A DNA stretch of 64,000 bases, taken from NCBI GenBank assembly GCA_951813255.1, contig OX638353.1:186001-250000 (forward strand), in the 5' to 3' direction. The translations under genes and the position numbers were made by a program. This stretch comes from an uncultured Dehalococcoidia bacterium (GTDB taxonomy: Bacteria > Chloroflexota > Dehalococcoidia > Lucifugimonadales > JAAXIE01). Position 1 is the first letter of the stretch. Each line of letters begins with the position of its first letter. Positions 31,745 through 41,095 of the stretch are shown piece by piece. The notes beneath the pieces are model-generated. The model saw nothing but the letters and a program-made list of their open reading frames with translations. It was not told where the DNA came from and made no database searches.

Positions 31745-32659
31745 ATGAAGCTGGTGCTGTACGACGATTGGAAGCTGGGAGTGGTCAATGCCAATGGCCG
31801 GGTAGTGGACGCTGAGGCAGCGCTCTCCGGTCACCACTTCCACAAGCCCCAAGACAAGATCGAAACGGTTATCAATGAGTGGGGCACACTGAAGGCCAAG
31901 ATTGAAGAAGCCACCCAGGGCAAAGAAGGTGTCGAGGCCGATAGCGTAAAGTTGCGACCACCAGTTCCCCGGCCCAGCAAGCTCATATGCGCCGCGGTGA
32001 ACTACCTAGAGTTCGGCCAGCGCGAACCCGCCGTGCTGGACGCCTTCCTGAAGTCGCCTTCGGGCATCATAGGCACTGGAGATACCTGCGTGCTGCCTGA
32101 TGCGCCTGCTAGTGTGTTCCACCACGAGCCTGAGTTGGCATTCGTGATGGGCAAAACGGCCAGCAATGTCAGCCAGGAAGACGCTTACTCCTACATCTTC
32201 GGCTATACCAACTTCCTGGATATGTCGGCCCGTGGTCTTCAAGGGGCAGTGGGCAACAGCTTCTGGCTGGGCAAGTCGTGGGATACTTTCGCTCCCATGG
32301 GGCCCGCATTGGTGACCGCTGACGAGATTCCGGACCCACAGAACATTCAGGTGCGCCTCTGGAACAACGACGACCCTCGCCACGACTTTCCTACCAGTGA
32401 TATGGCCCACCCCATCCGCGAACTGGTGTCGGAGATGTCGAAGCTGGCTACCCTTGAGGTCGGCGACGTGGTGGCCACGGGTGTGAACCACCAGCAGATT
32501 GGTGCCGTACAGGACGGTGACGTAATCCGCATGCAGGTTGATGAGCTAGGGCCGCCCCTGATCATCCACATCAGCGACCCCTCAAAGAGGGAGTGGCCCC
32601 GTGGGATCGATCATGACATGGCTGCCCGCGTGATTGCAGGCGCGCCTCGCCGTAGCTAG
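31745..32659 (+). CDS. Fumarylacetoacetate hydrolase-family protein
   Basis: This is a 304-aa FAH-fold hydrolase, isomerase or decarboxylase acting on a 1,3-dioxo or ring-cleavage acid. Metal ligands are visible in F-H-H-E-P-E-L-A-F-V near residue 123 and F-L-D-M-S-A-R-G-L-Q near residue 158. The G-K-S-W-D-T-F-A-P-M-G-P motif near residue 178 and the closing G-D-V-V-A-T-G-V and G-D-V-I-R-M-Q-V-D segments are standard. The start ATG 31745 follows CGGAGGAAG. The gene ends at a strong terminator. Confidence 0.92.
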   Translation: MKLVLYDDWKLGVVNANGRVVDAEAALSGHHFHKPQDKIETVINEWGTLKAKIEEATQGKEGVEADSVKLRPPVPRPSKLICAAVNYLEFGQREPAVLDAFLKSPSGIIGTGDTCVLPDAPASVFHHEPELAFVMGKTASNVSQEDAYSYIFGYTNFLDMSARGLQGAVGNSFWLGKSWDTFAPMGPALVTADEIPDPQNIQVRLWNNDDPRHDFPTSDMAHPIRELVSEMSKLATLEVGDVVATGVNHQQIGAVQDGDVIRMQVDELGPPLIIHISDPSKREWPRGIDHDMAARVIAGAPRRS

Positions 32660-32681
32660 GTCCAAATGACGCGCATCAAGT

Positions 32682-32716
32682 AAAAGAAGGCCTCCCATTT
32701 GGGGGGCCTTCTTTTA
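32682..32716 (+). terminator. Rho-independent terminator after the FAH-family gene
   Basis: The 15-base arms AAAAGAAGGCCTCCC (32682-32696) and GGGGGGCCTTCTTTT (32701-32715) surround ATTT, with a T run in the 3' arm. One G-T pair is present. It lies 23 bp past the stop. Confidence 0.88.
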
Positions 32717-32742
32717 TTGGAACCCGAACGAAGAATCTCCCC

Positions 32743-34281
32743 ATGACATTCACCTATTGGGCTCTGTTTGTATTCATAGCCTACTTCGCCATTCTCATTG
32801 GCATTTCCGTTGTCCGGGCCCGCCACATGGACGACATGTCCGACTACGTGTTGGGTGGGCGGAAAATGGGTGCCTTCACGTCCGCACTAAGCGCTGCATC
32901 TTCGGCCACCAGTGGTTGGACGATGCTGGTGTTCCCAGCCCTCGCATTCTCCTCAGGGCTCATTCACATGTGGACAGGAATGAGCATCGTCTTGGGCGTC
33001 TGGCTAGTATGGACGATCATGGGCAGGCGTATTCGCCGTTACACCATCGCTACCGATGACTCCCTCACCCTGCCGGAGTTCTATGAAAAGCGTTTCATGG
33101 ACCATACCGGGGTACTTCGCACCTTGGCCGCAGCCATCACGGTGTTCTTTATCGTCTTCTACGTCAGTTCCGGACTGATTTCCGGTGCCAAGCTTCTGGA
33201 GGTAGTATTTGAGTACTCACACGAGGATTACCACTATATGGGTGTTCTCATCACCCTTATCGCCATCACCACCTATACCTTCATTGGAGGCTTTCTGGCC
33301 GTTTCGCGCACCGATGTGTTCCAGTCACTAGTCATGCTCTCGGGTTTTCTCATCATGCCCTTGGCTTTGATGGTGATTGTGGACGATCCGTTACAGGGTG
33401 CGGCCGCTAGGGCAGAGGGCTTTTGGAACCCCCTGACGGATGAGTCTGGAAACACAATTGGAGCTGTGTTCCTGCTCTCCACGGCAGGTTGGGGTTTGGG
33501 CGCCTTGGGATCCCAACGAGTGCTGGCACGTTTGATGGCGGTGGATAGCGAGGAGCGCGTACGCAGCAGTCGCAATATCGGAGCTTCGTGGATGACTCTG
33601 ATATTCGGCTTCGGCTTGCTACTGGGGCTGGTAGCCGTTCCTGCGTTAGCGGAACGGGGAAAGCTTGCAGAGGTGATGTTGAGTGCTGTGATTGCGGCCG
33701 TGATGAGCACAGCCGATTCCCAATTGTTGTTGGGCTCAGCCGTGGCCATAGATGACATGCCCTTTATCAGGCGGGTAACCTATTCAGTACAGACAGGAGT
33801 TCGTGTCTGGTTAGGCCGTGGCATGCTGCTGGTCATCGGAGTGGTCGCTGCAATCCTGTCTATCTTCCACCCCGAGTCGGTATTCAGTCTGGTATCCCTT
33901 GCCTGGGGAGGCATGGGAGCTGCTTTTGGACCGGTAACGATACTGTCTCTTTATTGGAGACGATTCAATTTCGGGGGCGCGGTGACAGGGGTCTTGGTGG
34001 GTAGCGCGGTGGCCATTCTGTGGTGGCTGTTGCCATTGGATGCAGACACAACAGCACCCCTGGGAGTCCTTTCGGGTCTATGGGAGGGAATGAAGGGCAA
34101 CCCAGGCAACATCTGGAGCATTCAACCGGCAACACCCGGCGTATTGATCGCCACGCCCGTGGCGATAGTAGTAACCCTGCTTACGCCTCCCCCGGAGCAG
34201 AGGGTAGTGGAGCTATTCGACCAGGTAAATGGCACAGGCACAGCGCCGGTGGACACGGCACAGGGTCGCGGGGCGGCTTAA
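32743..34281 (+). CDS. Sodium:solute symporter, PutP-like
   Basis: This 512-aa membrane protein of the SSS family has 12-13 hydrophobic segments. Marks are Y-V-L-G-G-R-K-M-G near residue 37, S-A-A-S-S-A-T-S-G-W near 51 (the Na+/substrate-binding TM1-TM2 region), Y-T-F-I-G-G-F-L-A-V-S-R-T-D-V near 180, and A-V-M-S-T-A-D-S-Q-L near 313. These fit the proline-permease subgroup. No strong ribosome site precedes ATG 32743. It is isolated between two terminators, so it is a single-gene unit importing proline or a related compound. Confidence 0.88.
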   Translation: MTFTYWALFVFIAYFAILIGISVVRARHMDDMSDYVLGGRKMGAFTSALSAASSATSGWTMLVFPALAFSSGLIHMWTGMSIVLGVWLVWTIMGRRIRRYTIATDDSLTLPEFYEKRFMDHTGVLRTLAAAITVFFIVFYVSSGLISGAKLLEVVFEYSHEDYHYMGVLITLIAITTYTFIGGFLAVSRTDVFQSLVMLSGFLIMPLALMVIVDDPLQGAAARAEGFWNPLTDESGNTIGAVFLLSTAGWGLGALGSQRVLARLMAVDSEERVRSSRNIGASWMTLIFGFGLLLGLVAVPALAERGKLAEVMLSAVIAAVMSTADSQLLLGSAVAIDDMPFIRRVTYSVQTGVRVWLGRGMLLVIGVVAAILSIFHPESVFSLVSLAWGGMGAAFGPVTILSLYWRRFNFGGAVTGVLVGSAVAILWWLLPLDADTTAPLGVLSGLWEGMKGNPGNIWSIQPATPGVLIATPVAIVVTLLTPPPEQRVVELFDQVNGTGTAPVDTAQGRGAA

Positions 34282-34305
34282 ATTAAGAAATTGTCTGCCT
34301 GGGAA

Positions 34306-34346
34306 AGAAAAGGCCCCTACTACAGCAGGGGCCTTTTCTCTTCTTT
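34306..34346 (+). terminator. Rho-independent terminator after the symporter gene
   Basis: The 13-base perfect arms AGAAAAGGCCCCT (34306-34318) and AGGGGCCTTTTCT (34327-34339) are followed by CTTCTTT. It also places a poly-A/T hairpin past the convergent dapA end, so it may act in both directions. Confidence 0.88.
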
Positions 34347-34382
34347 AGTGGCGACTCTTGGTTACAGCTGAAGTGTGGACAT

Positions 34383-35282
34383 TTACGCTGGCAACGGCAG
34401 ATCGATGTCGTAGCGTTCAAGCAGTGCGTCAATTTCGGCAGCTCCCTTTTCGTCGGGGGGCACCAAGGGGAGGCGCGGGTCGCCGACGTAGAATCCCACC
34501 TTGTTGAGGGCGTACTTCACCGGAATGGGATTGGAAGCGATGCCGGTGAAACCCTTGCCAATGGGCAGGAGGTGGCGGTGCATGGTGGACGCTTCTTCGC
34601 GCTTGTCTTCCAAGGTGAGGTTGATGAGGTTCTTCATCTGCTTGCCAACCAAGTGGGAGACCACGCAGACCACACCGTAGCCGCCGATGGCAAGGATAGG
34701 GTAGGTGTCTCCGTCATTGCCGCTCCAGTAGCGGAAGTCATGAGTGGCGCCATCGAGTACTCGGGCCACCTGCTCAAAGTCGCTGGTAGCCTCTTTGACG
34801 CCTACGATATTGTCGATGTGGCTGAGACGGACCGTTGTCTCCACGGACATGTTGATGCCTGTGCGGCCGGGTATGTTGTACATGATGCAGGGCAGATGGG
34901 TGCGGCCTGCGATGGCCTTCATGTGCTGGTAGATGCCCTCCTGCGGGGGCTTGTTGTAGTAGGGGACGGTCAGCAGCAGACCGTCGACGCCGACTTCCTC
35001 AGCCTGCTTGCTCAGCTCAATGCTCTCCCAAGTGCTGTAGTTGCCTGTGCCGGCCACGATGGCCGCCTCTTCGCCGACTGTCGACTTGAGTTCGGCGTAG
35101 AGCCGCAGTTTCTCCTCGTTGGAGAGAGTGGGGGCCTCTCCCGTGGTACCACCCACCAGAAAGCCGTCGCTGCCCGACTTCAATAGGGCACGAACAAGGC
35201 GCTTGGCCTGTTCGTAATCGACGTTCCCTTGCTCATTGAATGGGGTTACCAGCGCGGTGATCAGCCTGCCCAGCTCTGCCAT
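34383..35282 (-). CDS. dapA: 4-hydroxy-tetrahydrodipicolinate synthase
   Basis: This 299-aa class-I aldolase condenses pyruvate with aspartate semialdehyde. It has V-G-G-T-T-G-E-A-P-T-L near residue 43, M-Y-N-I-P-G-R-T-G near 135 (catalytic Tyr) and the Schiff-base Lys in V-G-V-K-E-A-T-S-D near 165. The length is normal. The start ATG 35280-35282 follows GGGAGGAAA; six earlier codons are possible. It is the last of the minus-strand pnp-dapB-asd-aldehyde dehydrogenase-dapA series, giving three lysine/diaminopimelate-pathway genes in one run. Confidence 0.94.
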   Translation of the reverse strand: MAELGRLITALVTPFNEQGNVDYEQAKRLVRALLKSGSDGFLVGGTTGEAPTLSNEEKLRLYAELKSTVGEEAAIVAGTGNYSTWESIELSKQAEEVGVDGLLLTVPYYNKPPQEGIYQHMKAIAGRTHLPCIMYNIPGRTGINMSVETTVRLSHIDNIVGVKEATSDFEQVARVLDGATHDFRYWSGNDGDTYPILAIGGYGVVCVVSHLVGKQMKNLINLTLEDKREEASTMHRHLLPIGKGFTGIASNPIPVKYALNKVGFYVGDPRLPLVPPDEKGAAEIDALLERYDIDLPLPA

Positions 35283-35340
35283 TGCGACTTTCCTCCCCAA
35301 ATAGTGTGACTACGGTATGGTTGGGCAATACGCGATGATA

Positions 35341-36849
35341 CTACTCCTTGATTACTTGGCGGTAGGCTGGTTTCATGGCCAAGCCGGTGCCGTCGGTGAA
35401 AATCTGTTTGACTTCCATGAAGTCGTCCATGCCGTAAGGACCAAGCTCGCGACCCATGCCGCTCTCCTTGAAGCCGCCCCATATTCCCTCGGCGGGTTGC
35501 TGGTAGTTGTCGCGTATCCAGACGGTGCCAGCCTTTATCTGGCGGGCGACACGTAAGGTGCGGGCGTGGTCGCCGCTCCAGACTCCAGCAACCAAGCCGA
35601 AGGGCACATCGTTGGAGAGATGGATGGCCTCCTCCTCGTCCTTGAAGGACATAACAGCAATGACGGGGCCGAATATCTCTTCCTGCCCCAGCTTGGACGA
35701 GTTGTCCACGTTGGCGAAGATAGTCGGCTCGACGAAATAGCCGTTGTCGAAGTCTCCTCCTTGCAGCTTGTTACCACCTAGCACCAAGTCAAAGCCGGCA
35801 TCCTGGCCGAACTTGATGTAGTCCATGACTGTGCGCTCTTGATTACGGGATATCATGGGGCCCATATCAGTGGCTTGGTCGGCGGGATCACCCACCTGAA
35901 GGGTGCGGCCCAAACGCACCACGTGTTCCAGGAAAGCGTCGTGAATGCTCTCCTGAATCAGCAGGCGGGTAGTGGCGCCACAGGCCTGCCCAGCATTCCG
36001 GAACATTCCGAAGATGGCGGCTCGTGAAGCTCCCTCGAAATCGGCATCTTCAAACACCACGTACGGGGCCTTGCCTCCGAGTTCCAAGCTCACCCGCTTT
36101 ATCTCGTTGGCGGCTTGGGCTGCGATGCTCTTACCGGTCCCTGTCTCCCCGGTGAAAGATATCTTGTCAACGCTGGAACTGCGCACCAACTCATCGCCCA
36201 CTGTGGAGCCTGGGCCAGATATGAAGTTGATCACTCCCTTGGGCACCCCTGCCTCATGCAGAATGCGCACCAGTTCGTAGCCCGCCATGGGAGTGTAGCT
36301 GGCGGGTTTCAACACCACGGTGCAGCCGGCAGCTAGGGCAGGGGCCACTTTGCGGGCGGTTTGTGTGAGGGGGAAGTTCCAGGGTGTGATGAGCCCTACT
36401 ACGCCGATGGGTTCTTTCACCAAGTTCACCTGTGACCCTGTAGGCAGGAACATCGTCTCGCCATACATCTTACTGGCGAATCCCGCGTAGAACTCGAATA
36501 CATCGGCCGCTGCCGACACATGTACGGCTGCCTGCCTTGCGGGCATGCCCACTTCCAGACGCACCACGTCGGCCAGCCTCTCCGCGTTCTGGCGGATTAG
36601 TTCGCCAGCTTTGAAAAGCACCCGCTCGCGCAGCTTGTAGTTGGTCACCCAGCTCTCGGTGTTTGTATCAAAGGCACGGCGGGAGGCATGGATCGCGTTA
36701 CGCATATCCTCCGCTGTGGCCTCAGCGGCTTCGGTCACTACCTGGTTCACGTTGGCTGGGTTCTCCCGGGAGAAGCGACGGCCGCCAGTGGCCTCCATTT
36801 CCCGGCCGTTTATCACCAATGGGCACTGCATAGGCTGTTGGGTTGCCAT
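35341..36849 (-). CDS. Aldehyde dehydrogenase
   Basis: This 502-aa NAD(P)-dependent aldehyde dehydrogenase contains P-W-N-F-P-L near residue 156, F-T-G-E-T-G-T-G-K near 233, catalytic Glu in L-E-L-G-G-K-A-P near 257, and catalytic Cys in N-A-G-Q-A-C-G-A near 291. The layout resembles betaine/hydroxymuconic-semialdehyde-type enzymes. It sits inside the lysine-biosynthesis run between asd (34 bp upstream) and dapA (58 bp downstream), where no such enzyme is required. It may process an aldehyde from the catabolic block, or have been inserted into a pre-existing operon. The start is ATG 36847-36849. Confidence 0.93.
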   Translation of the reverse strand: MATQQPMQCPLVINGREMEATGGRRFSRENPANVNQVVTEAAEATAEDMRNAIHASRRAFDTNTESWVTNYKLRERVLFKAGELIRQNAERLADVVRLEVGMPARQAAVHVSAAADVFEFYAGFASKMYGETMFLPTGSQVNLVKEPIGVVGLITPWNFPLTQTARKVAPALAAGCTVVLKPASYTPMAGYELVRILHEAGVPKGVINFISGPGSTVGDELVRSSSVDKISFTGETGTGKSIAAQAANEIKRVSLELGGKAPYVVFEDADFEGASRAAIFGMFRNAGQACGATTRLLIQESIHDAFLEHVVRLGRTLQVGDPADQATDMGPMISRNQERTVMDYIKFGQDAGFDLVLGGNKLQGGDFDNGYFVEPTIFANVDNSSKLGQEEIFGPVIAVMSFKDEEEAIHLSNDVPFGLVAGVWSGDHARTLRVARQIKAGTVWIRDNYQQPAEGIWGGFKESGMGRELGPYGMDDFMEVKQIFTDGTGLAMKPAYRQVIKE

Positions 36850-36883
36850 TAATGGTCCTCTTTCTTGCAGCGGATAACTGGGG

Positions 36884-37927
36884 TCAAGCGGATGAGGCCT
36901 GCGAGAGGCTGGAAGTTGGCTTCAAGCAGTCCCTCCGCAGGACCTCTTCGGCAATCTGTATGGCATTGAGGGCTGCGCCCTTTCGCAGGTTGTCGGCGAC
37001 CACCCACATGGCTAGCCCGTTGGGGTGCGACCAGTCCTGTCGAATGCGCCCTACGTACACGTCGTCAGTGCCGGCAAGGTCCCACGGCATGGGATACTCA
37101 CCCGCTTGGGGGTTGTCGATGATGGAGACACCGGGAAAGTTGGCGAGCAAGTTGCGAGCATCGGTCACAGACCAAGGACCCTCAGATTCGATATGCACTG
37201 CCTCGCTGTGGCAGACCAGCACGGGTACACGCACGCAAGTGGCCGACACGGCCATGTCGGGGGCATGCATTATCTTGCGGGTCTCCTCTGACATTTTCTC
37301 CTCTTCCTTGGTGTACCCGCTGGAGAGGAAGTCGCCGATCTGGGGCCGAAGGTTGAACGCTATACGTGAGGAGAGGATGTCATCCTCGCCTGTGAGGGTG
37401 GCGTTGGCTTGGCTTCTCAGTTCCTCCATGGCTCCACTACCTGCGCCGGATACCGACTGGTAGCTGTCTACCACAATGCGGCGCACCGGGTTCACCGCAT
37501 GGAGTGGGGCTATGGCCATCACCATCTGGGTAGTAGAGCAGTTGGGGATGGATATGATGCCTCTGTGCTCCTCCATATCCTGCCCATTAATTTCAGGTAC
37601 CACGAGGGGCACTTCGGGCCTCATTCTGAAGGCAGAACTGTCGTCGATGACCAAGGCCCCTGCTTCTACGGCTTGAGGAGCCAGCTCCTCGCTTAGTTCG
37701 GAGCTTACGGAGATGAAGGCGAAGTCCACCCCGTTGAAACAGCCGGGATGGGTCTGCTCTACGCTGACAGGCTTGCCGTTCACTGCAAGCTGCTTGCCCA
37801 CTGAGCGCGGGGAGGCGAACAGTCGGACAGAACTGACGGGGAAGGCACGTTGTTCCAGTACCTTGAGAAACTCAAGGCCCACGGCGCCGGTGGCACCGAC
37901 AACAGCTATGCTGACATCCCGTGGCAT
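36884..37927 (-). CDS. asd: Aspartate-semialdehyde dehydrogenase
   Basis: This 347-aa NADPH-dependent enzyme makes aspartate semialdehyde from aspartyl phosphate. It shows V-V-G-A-T-G-A-V-G near residue 9, catalytic Cys in I-P-N-C-S-T-T near residue 130, Q-S-V-S-G-A-G near 157 and V-R-V-P-V near 230. The protein has the usual length with a short Ser-rich C-terminal tail. The start ATG 37925-37927 lies 9 bp after the dapB stop, so the two are tightly coupled. Confidence 0.95.
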   Translation of the reverse strand: MPRDVSIAVVGATGAVGLEFLKVLEQRAFPVSSVRLFASPRSVGKQLAVNGKPVSVEQTHPGCFNGVDFAFISVSSELSEELAPQAVEAGALVIDDSSAFRMRPEVPLVVPEINGQDMEEHRGIISIPNCSTTQMVMAIAPLHAVNPVRRIVVDSYQSVSGAGSGAMEELRSQANATLTGEDDILSSRIAFNLRPQIGDFLSSGYTKEEEKMSEETRKIMHAPDMAVSATCVRVPVLVCHSEAVHIESEGPWSVTDARNLLANFPGVSIIDNPQAGEYPMPWDLAGTDDVYVGRIRQDWSHPNGLAMWVVADNLRKGAALNAIQIAEEVLRRDCLKPTSSLSQASSA

Positions 37928-37936
37928 ATCTGGAAG

Positions 37937-38728
37937 TTAAAGGCCTAGAAGGCTTTCCAAGCCTATCACAAGCCCCTTTTGCTTCACAACCTCACGTATG
38001 GCCAGCAGGACGCCGGGCATGTAGCAGTCGCGTCCCAAGGTGTCGTGCCGCAGGGAGAAAGTCTGACCGGTGGCGCCGAATATCACTTCATGATGAGCGC
38101 TGCGTCCAGCCATGCGTATGCTGTGGACGCCGACTCCGTTAACCTCGCCGCCACGGGTGCCAGCCAAGGGTTCTTTCTCGCTGTGGTTGCGCTGAAAATT
38201 GCCTTCCTGTGCTATGGTTTGGGCCAGAGCCAACGCAGTGCCCGATGGGCTGTCAATCTTGGCCTCGTGGTGCATCTCAACGATGTCCACGTACTGGAAG
38301 TAAGGAGCTGCCCGCTTTGCCAACTGCATCATGATGACTCCGCCTATGGCGAAGTTCGGAACCACCAATATCCCGACGGAGTGCTCGTCCGCAGCGGTAC
38401 GTAGTCGCTCGAAATCCGCTTCTACCAGACCGCTGCTTCCAATGACCGAACCGATGCCTGCTTGGGCGGCTGCCAAGGCCGCCGGGAGAGCGGCCGCAGC
38501 ATTGGTAAAGTCGGCCATCACTTGGGGCTTGGAAGCCTCTAAGGCATCTGGCAAAGATGTGAACAGGGGGATGGAAGTCGTGCCGTCGGTCGCCGTTAGT
38601 ATGTCACCCCGGTCCTGTTGGCAGACTGCCCCGACGGTGCGGATGTCCTGCTCGCTTGCGATGGCCGCCAACACCTCGCGCCCCATCTTGCCGGTGGCGC
38701 CATGAACCACTACGTCAATAGTAGACAC
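37937..38728 (-). CDS. dapB: 4-hydroxy-tetrahydrodipicolinate reductase
   Basis: This 263-aa NAD(P)H enzyme of lysine/diaminopimelate synthesis has G-A-T-G-K-M-G-R-E near residue 10 and H-H-E-A-K-I-D-S-P-S-G-T-A near residue 150, which holds the catalytic His and Lys. The C-terminal R-D-C-Y-M-P-G-V-L-L-A-I-R-E-V is typical. The start is GTG 38726-38728 with CGAGGTG upstream. It is 48 bp after pnp on the same strand. Confidence 0.95.
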   Translation of the reverse strand: MSTIDVVVHGATGKMGREVLAAIASEQDIRTVGAVCQQDRGDILTATDGTTSIPLFTSLPDALEASKPQVMADFTNAAAALPAALAAAQAGIGSVIGSSGLVEADFERLRTAADEHSVGILVVPNFAIGGVIMMQLAKRAAPYFQYVDIVEMHHEAKIDSPSGTALALAQTIAQEGNFQRNHSEKEPLAGTRGGEVNGVGVHSIRMAGRSAHHEVIFGATGQTFSLRHDTLGRDCYMPGVLLAIREVVKQKGLVIGLESLLGL

Positions 38729-38776
38729 GGGTTACACCTCGGGCATAGCAGGTAGGGCACCGGCACCCACTGATAT

Positions 38777-41023
38777 CTACCTCGAGAATCTGGGCGGACC
38801 TGATGGACGGCCGCCGGGCCCACCGGGCCTCGGAGGCCGGTTACCCCCGTCGTTCCTAGGGCCTCCAGGGCTGGACCGTGGGAAGGGCGGGCGCGGACCG
38901 CCCGGTCTCTGGCCTGGAGGTGGCCCGCTGGCGCCGGAAGGCCTGCCGTCGGGGCCCTCGGCGCCTTCGAACAGGGCGCGTCGGGACAGGTTGACCCGAC
39001 CCATGGCGTCAATCTCCAGCACCATCACCGTGAGTTCCTGCCCCATCTTGAGGCCTTCTTCCAAGTCGGTTCCAGCCTCGCTGGAACGAAGAAGGCCATC
39101 CTTGCCCGGAAGCAGTTCGACGAAGGCACCCAAGCTGGTAACTCGCGTGACCTTGCCAGTGAAGATGTCGCCCACGGCCAGTTCACGGGTCAGCCCGTCA
39201 ATACGCGCACGGGCGGCATCTATTCTGGATTGGTCGCTGCTGCCGATGGTGACTGAACCCTTATCATCGACGTCAATGGAGGCCCCGGTTTCCTCTTGTA
39301 TGGCGCGGATGTTGCGGCCGCCGGGGCCGATGAGAGCGCCAATCTTGTCGATGGGTATAGACATGCGCACATTCTTGGGGGCGTACTCGCTAACATGGTC
39401 ACGTGGCTCGGTGATTGCCTCGGCGATCTTGTCGAGGATGAAAAGGCGCGCATCTCGCGCTTGCGCAAGGGCTTGGGTCAATACCTCGTGGGTGATGCCC
39501 TTGATCTTGATATCCATTTGCAGGGCGTTGATACCCTCTGTGGTACCGGCGACCTTGAAGTCCATGTCGCCTAGAGCATCCTCGAATCCTTCTATGTCGG
39601 TAAGCACAGCAAACTGGCCGTTTTCCCCGCTTATAAGTCCCATGGCCACACCGGCCACCGGCCTCTTGATGGGCACTCCGGCGTCCATCAGAGCAAGGGT
39701 GCTACCGCATACGCTGGCCATGGAGGTGCTGCCGTTGGAACTGAGCACCTCGGAAACAAGCCGGATGGCGTAGGGGAAGTCGTCGACTGAGGGGATCATC
39801 GGCTCGAGTGCCCTCTCGGCCAAAGCGCCGTGGCCAATTTCGCGACGGCCCGGCGACCCGATGCGTCGTACTTCACCAGTGGAATAACCGGGGAAATTGT
39901 AGTGGTGCATGAAGCGCTTGGTGTTGTCGGGGCTCAGAGTGTCCAAGGTCTGCCCCATGGATGGTGATGCCAAGGTGGCGATGGAGAGCACTTGAGTCAG
40001 GCCACGCGTAAAGAGTCCCGTTCCGTGAGTGCGGCCGAGAACGCCCACTTCGCTGCTGATGGGTCGGATATCCTTGAGGCCACGGCCATCAGGACGCTTA
40101 CCCTGTTGTAGGATTCTCGTGCGGACGGCATTCTTGAGCACACTCTGGAAGGTTGCCGCCACCTCTCCCTTGTTGTCCTCCTGGGCAAGGGCGTCAACGA
40201 CTTCACTCTCCAGGGAGGACAGTGCATCTTCCCTGTCGGTCTTGTCGGCGGAAGAGTCGAGGAGTTCAGTCAACCTGCCGTTGAGGACACGCTGCACTTC
40301 CTCTTCGAGGCCGTTGTGGTGAGCAGGGCCGGGGCCCTCTTCCTTGGGGGTTCCGACGGCGGCTACCAGTTCTTCGATCATGTCGACGACGATGGCATTG
40401 GTCTCTTGCGCGCGGCGCATGGCCTCCAACACCACCTCTTCCGATGCCTCGTTGGCGCCAGCCTCCACCATCATGACGGCATCTCGTGTGCCTGCCACTA
40501 CTACACTAAGGGTGGCGTCTTCTATCTGGTCATAGGTGGGATTGATGATGTACTCACCGTTGGAATAGCTCACACGGGTGCCGCCGACCGGTCCGTCGAA
40601 GGGCACGCCGGATAGCGAGAGAACCGCCGAACCTCCGATGATGGCCAGAACTTCAGGAGGGTTCTCCTGGTCAACCGACAAAGCGGTAATGACGATTTGT
40701 ATCTCTTTCTTCAAGCCCTTGGGGAAAAGGGGACGCAGGGGGCGGTCTGTGAGGCGACCAGTGAGGATTCCATCTTGGCCGGGACGCCCTTCACGCCGGA
40801 AGAAGCTGCCGGGTATCCGCCCGATGGCGTAGAGACGCTCTTCGTAGTCAACGGTGAAGGGAAGGAAGTCGATGTCCCGGGTAAGGGGGCCGGTGACGGC
40901 GGTGGCGAGGAGGAGGGAGTCACCGTATTGGACGGTAACGGCACTATCGGCTTGAAAGGCAAATCGCCCGGTCTCGAGGGTGAGGGTATTGTCGCCAATC
41001 TGGCGTTGAACGGCATGGGGCAT
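38777..41023 (-). CDS. pnp: Polyribonucleotide nucleotidyltransferase
   Basis: This 748-aa phosphorolytic 3'-5' exoribonuclease has two RNase PH domains (R-R-E-G-R-P near residue 80, G-R-R-E-I-G-H-G-A-L-A-E-R-A near 395, D-I-E-G-F-E-D-A-L-G-D-M-D-F-K near 475). A KH domain (I-G-P-G-G-R-N-I-R near 560) and an S1 domain (G-K-V-T-R-V-T-S-L-G-A-F-V near 622) follow. The last ~65 residues are an unusual Pro/Gly/Arg-rich tail with repeated R-P-G-G-P-type units, likely disordered and RNA-binding. It follows rpsO in the classical rpsO-pnp order. Confidence 0.96.
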   Translation of the reverse strand: MPHAVQRQIGDNTLTLETGRFAFQADSAVTVQYGDSLLLATAVTGPLTRDIDFLPFTVDYEERLYAIGRIPGSFFRREGRPGQDGILTGRLTDRPLRPLFPKGLKKEIQIVITALSVDQENPPEVLAIIGGSAVLSLSGVPFDGPVGGTRVSYSNGEYIINPTYDQIEDATLSVVVAGTRDAVMMVEAGANEASEEVVLEAMRRAQETNAIVVDMIEELVAAVGTPKEEGPGPAHHNGLEEEVQRVLNGRLTELLDSSADKTDREDALSSLESEVVDALAQEDNKGEVAATFQSVLKNAVRTRILQQGKRPDGRGLKDIRPISSEVGVLGRTHGTGLFTRGLTQVLSIATLASPSMGQTLDTLSPDNTKRFMHHYNFPGYSTGEVRRIGSPGRREIGHGALAERALEPMIPSVDDFPYAIRLVSEVLSSNGSTSMASVCGSTLALMDAGVPIKRPVAGVAMGLISGENGQFAVLTDIEGFEDALGDMDFKVAGTTEGINALQMDIKIKGITHEVLTQALAQARDARLFILDKIAEAITEPRDHVSEYAPKNVRMSIPIDKIGALIGPGGRNIRAIQEETGASIDVDDKGSVTIGSSDQSRIDAARARIDGLTRELAVGDIFTGKVTRVTSLGAFVELLPGKDGLLRSSEAGTDLEEGLKMGQELTVMVLEIDAMGRVNLSRRALFEGAEGPDGRPSGASGPPPGQRPGGPRPPFPRSSPGGPRNDGGNRPPRPGGPGGRPSGPPRFSR

Positions 41024-41065
41024 GGCTGGTTTGCGACCTCTCTAATTATGGATTGCGCCTAGAAG

Positions 41066-41095
41066 CAAGATAGCCCCGAAAGGATCGGGGCTATC
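41066..41095 (-). terminator. rpsO-pnp intergenic hairpin
   Basis: The perfect 11-base arms GATAGCCCCGA (41069-41079) and TCGGGGCTATC (41085-41095) include the rpsO stop codon. On the minus strand they are followed by TTGCTTCT. This is probably a partial terminator or processing site between rpsO and pnp, as found in other bacteria. Confidence 0.7.
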
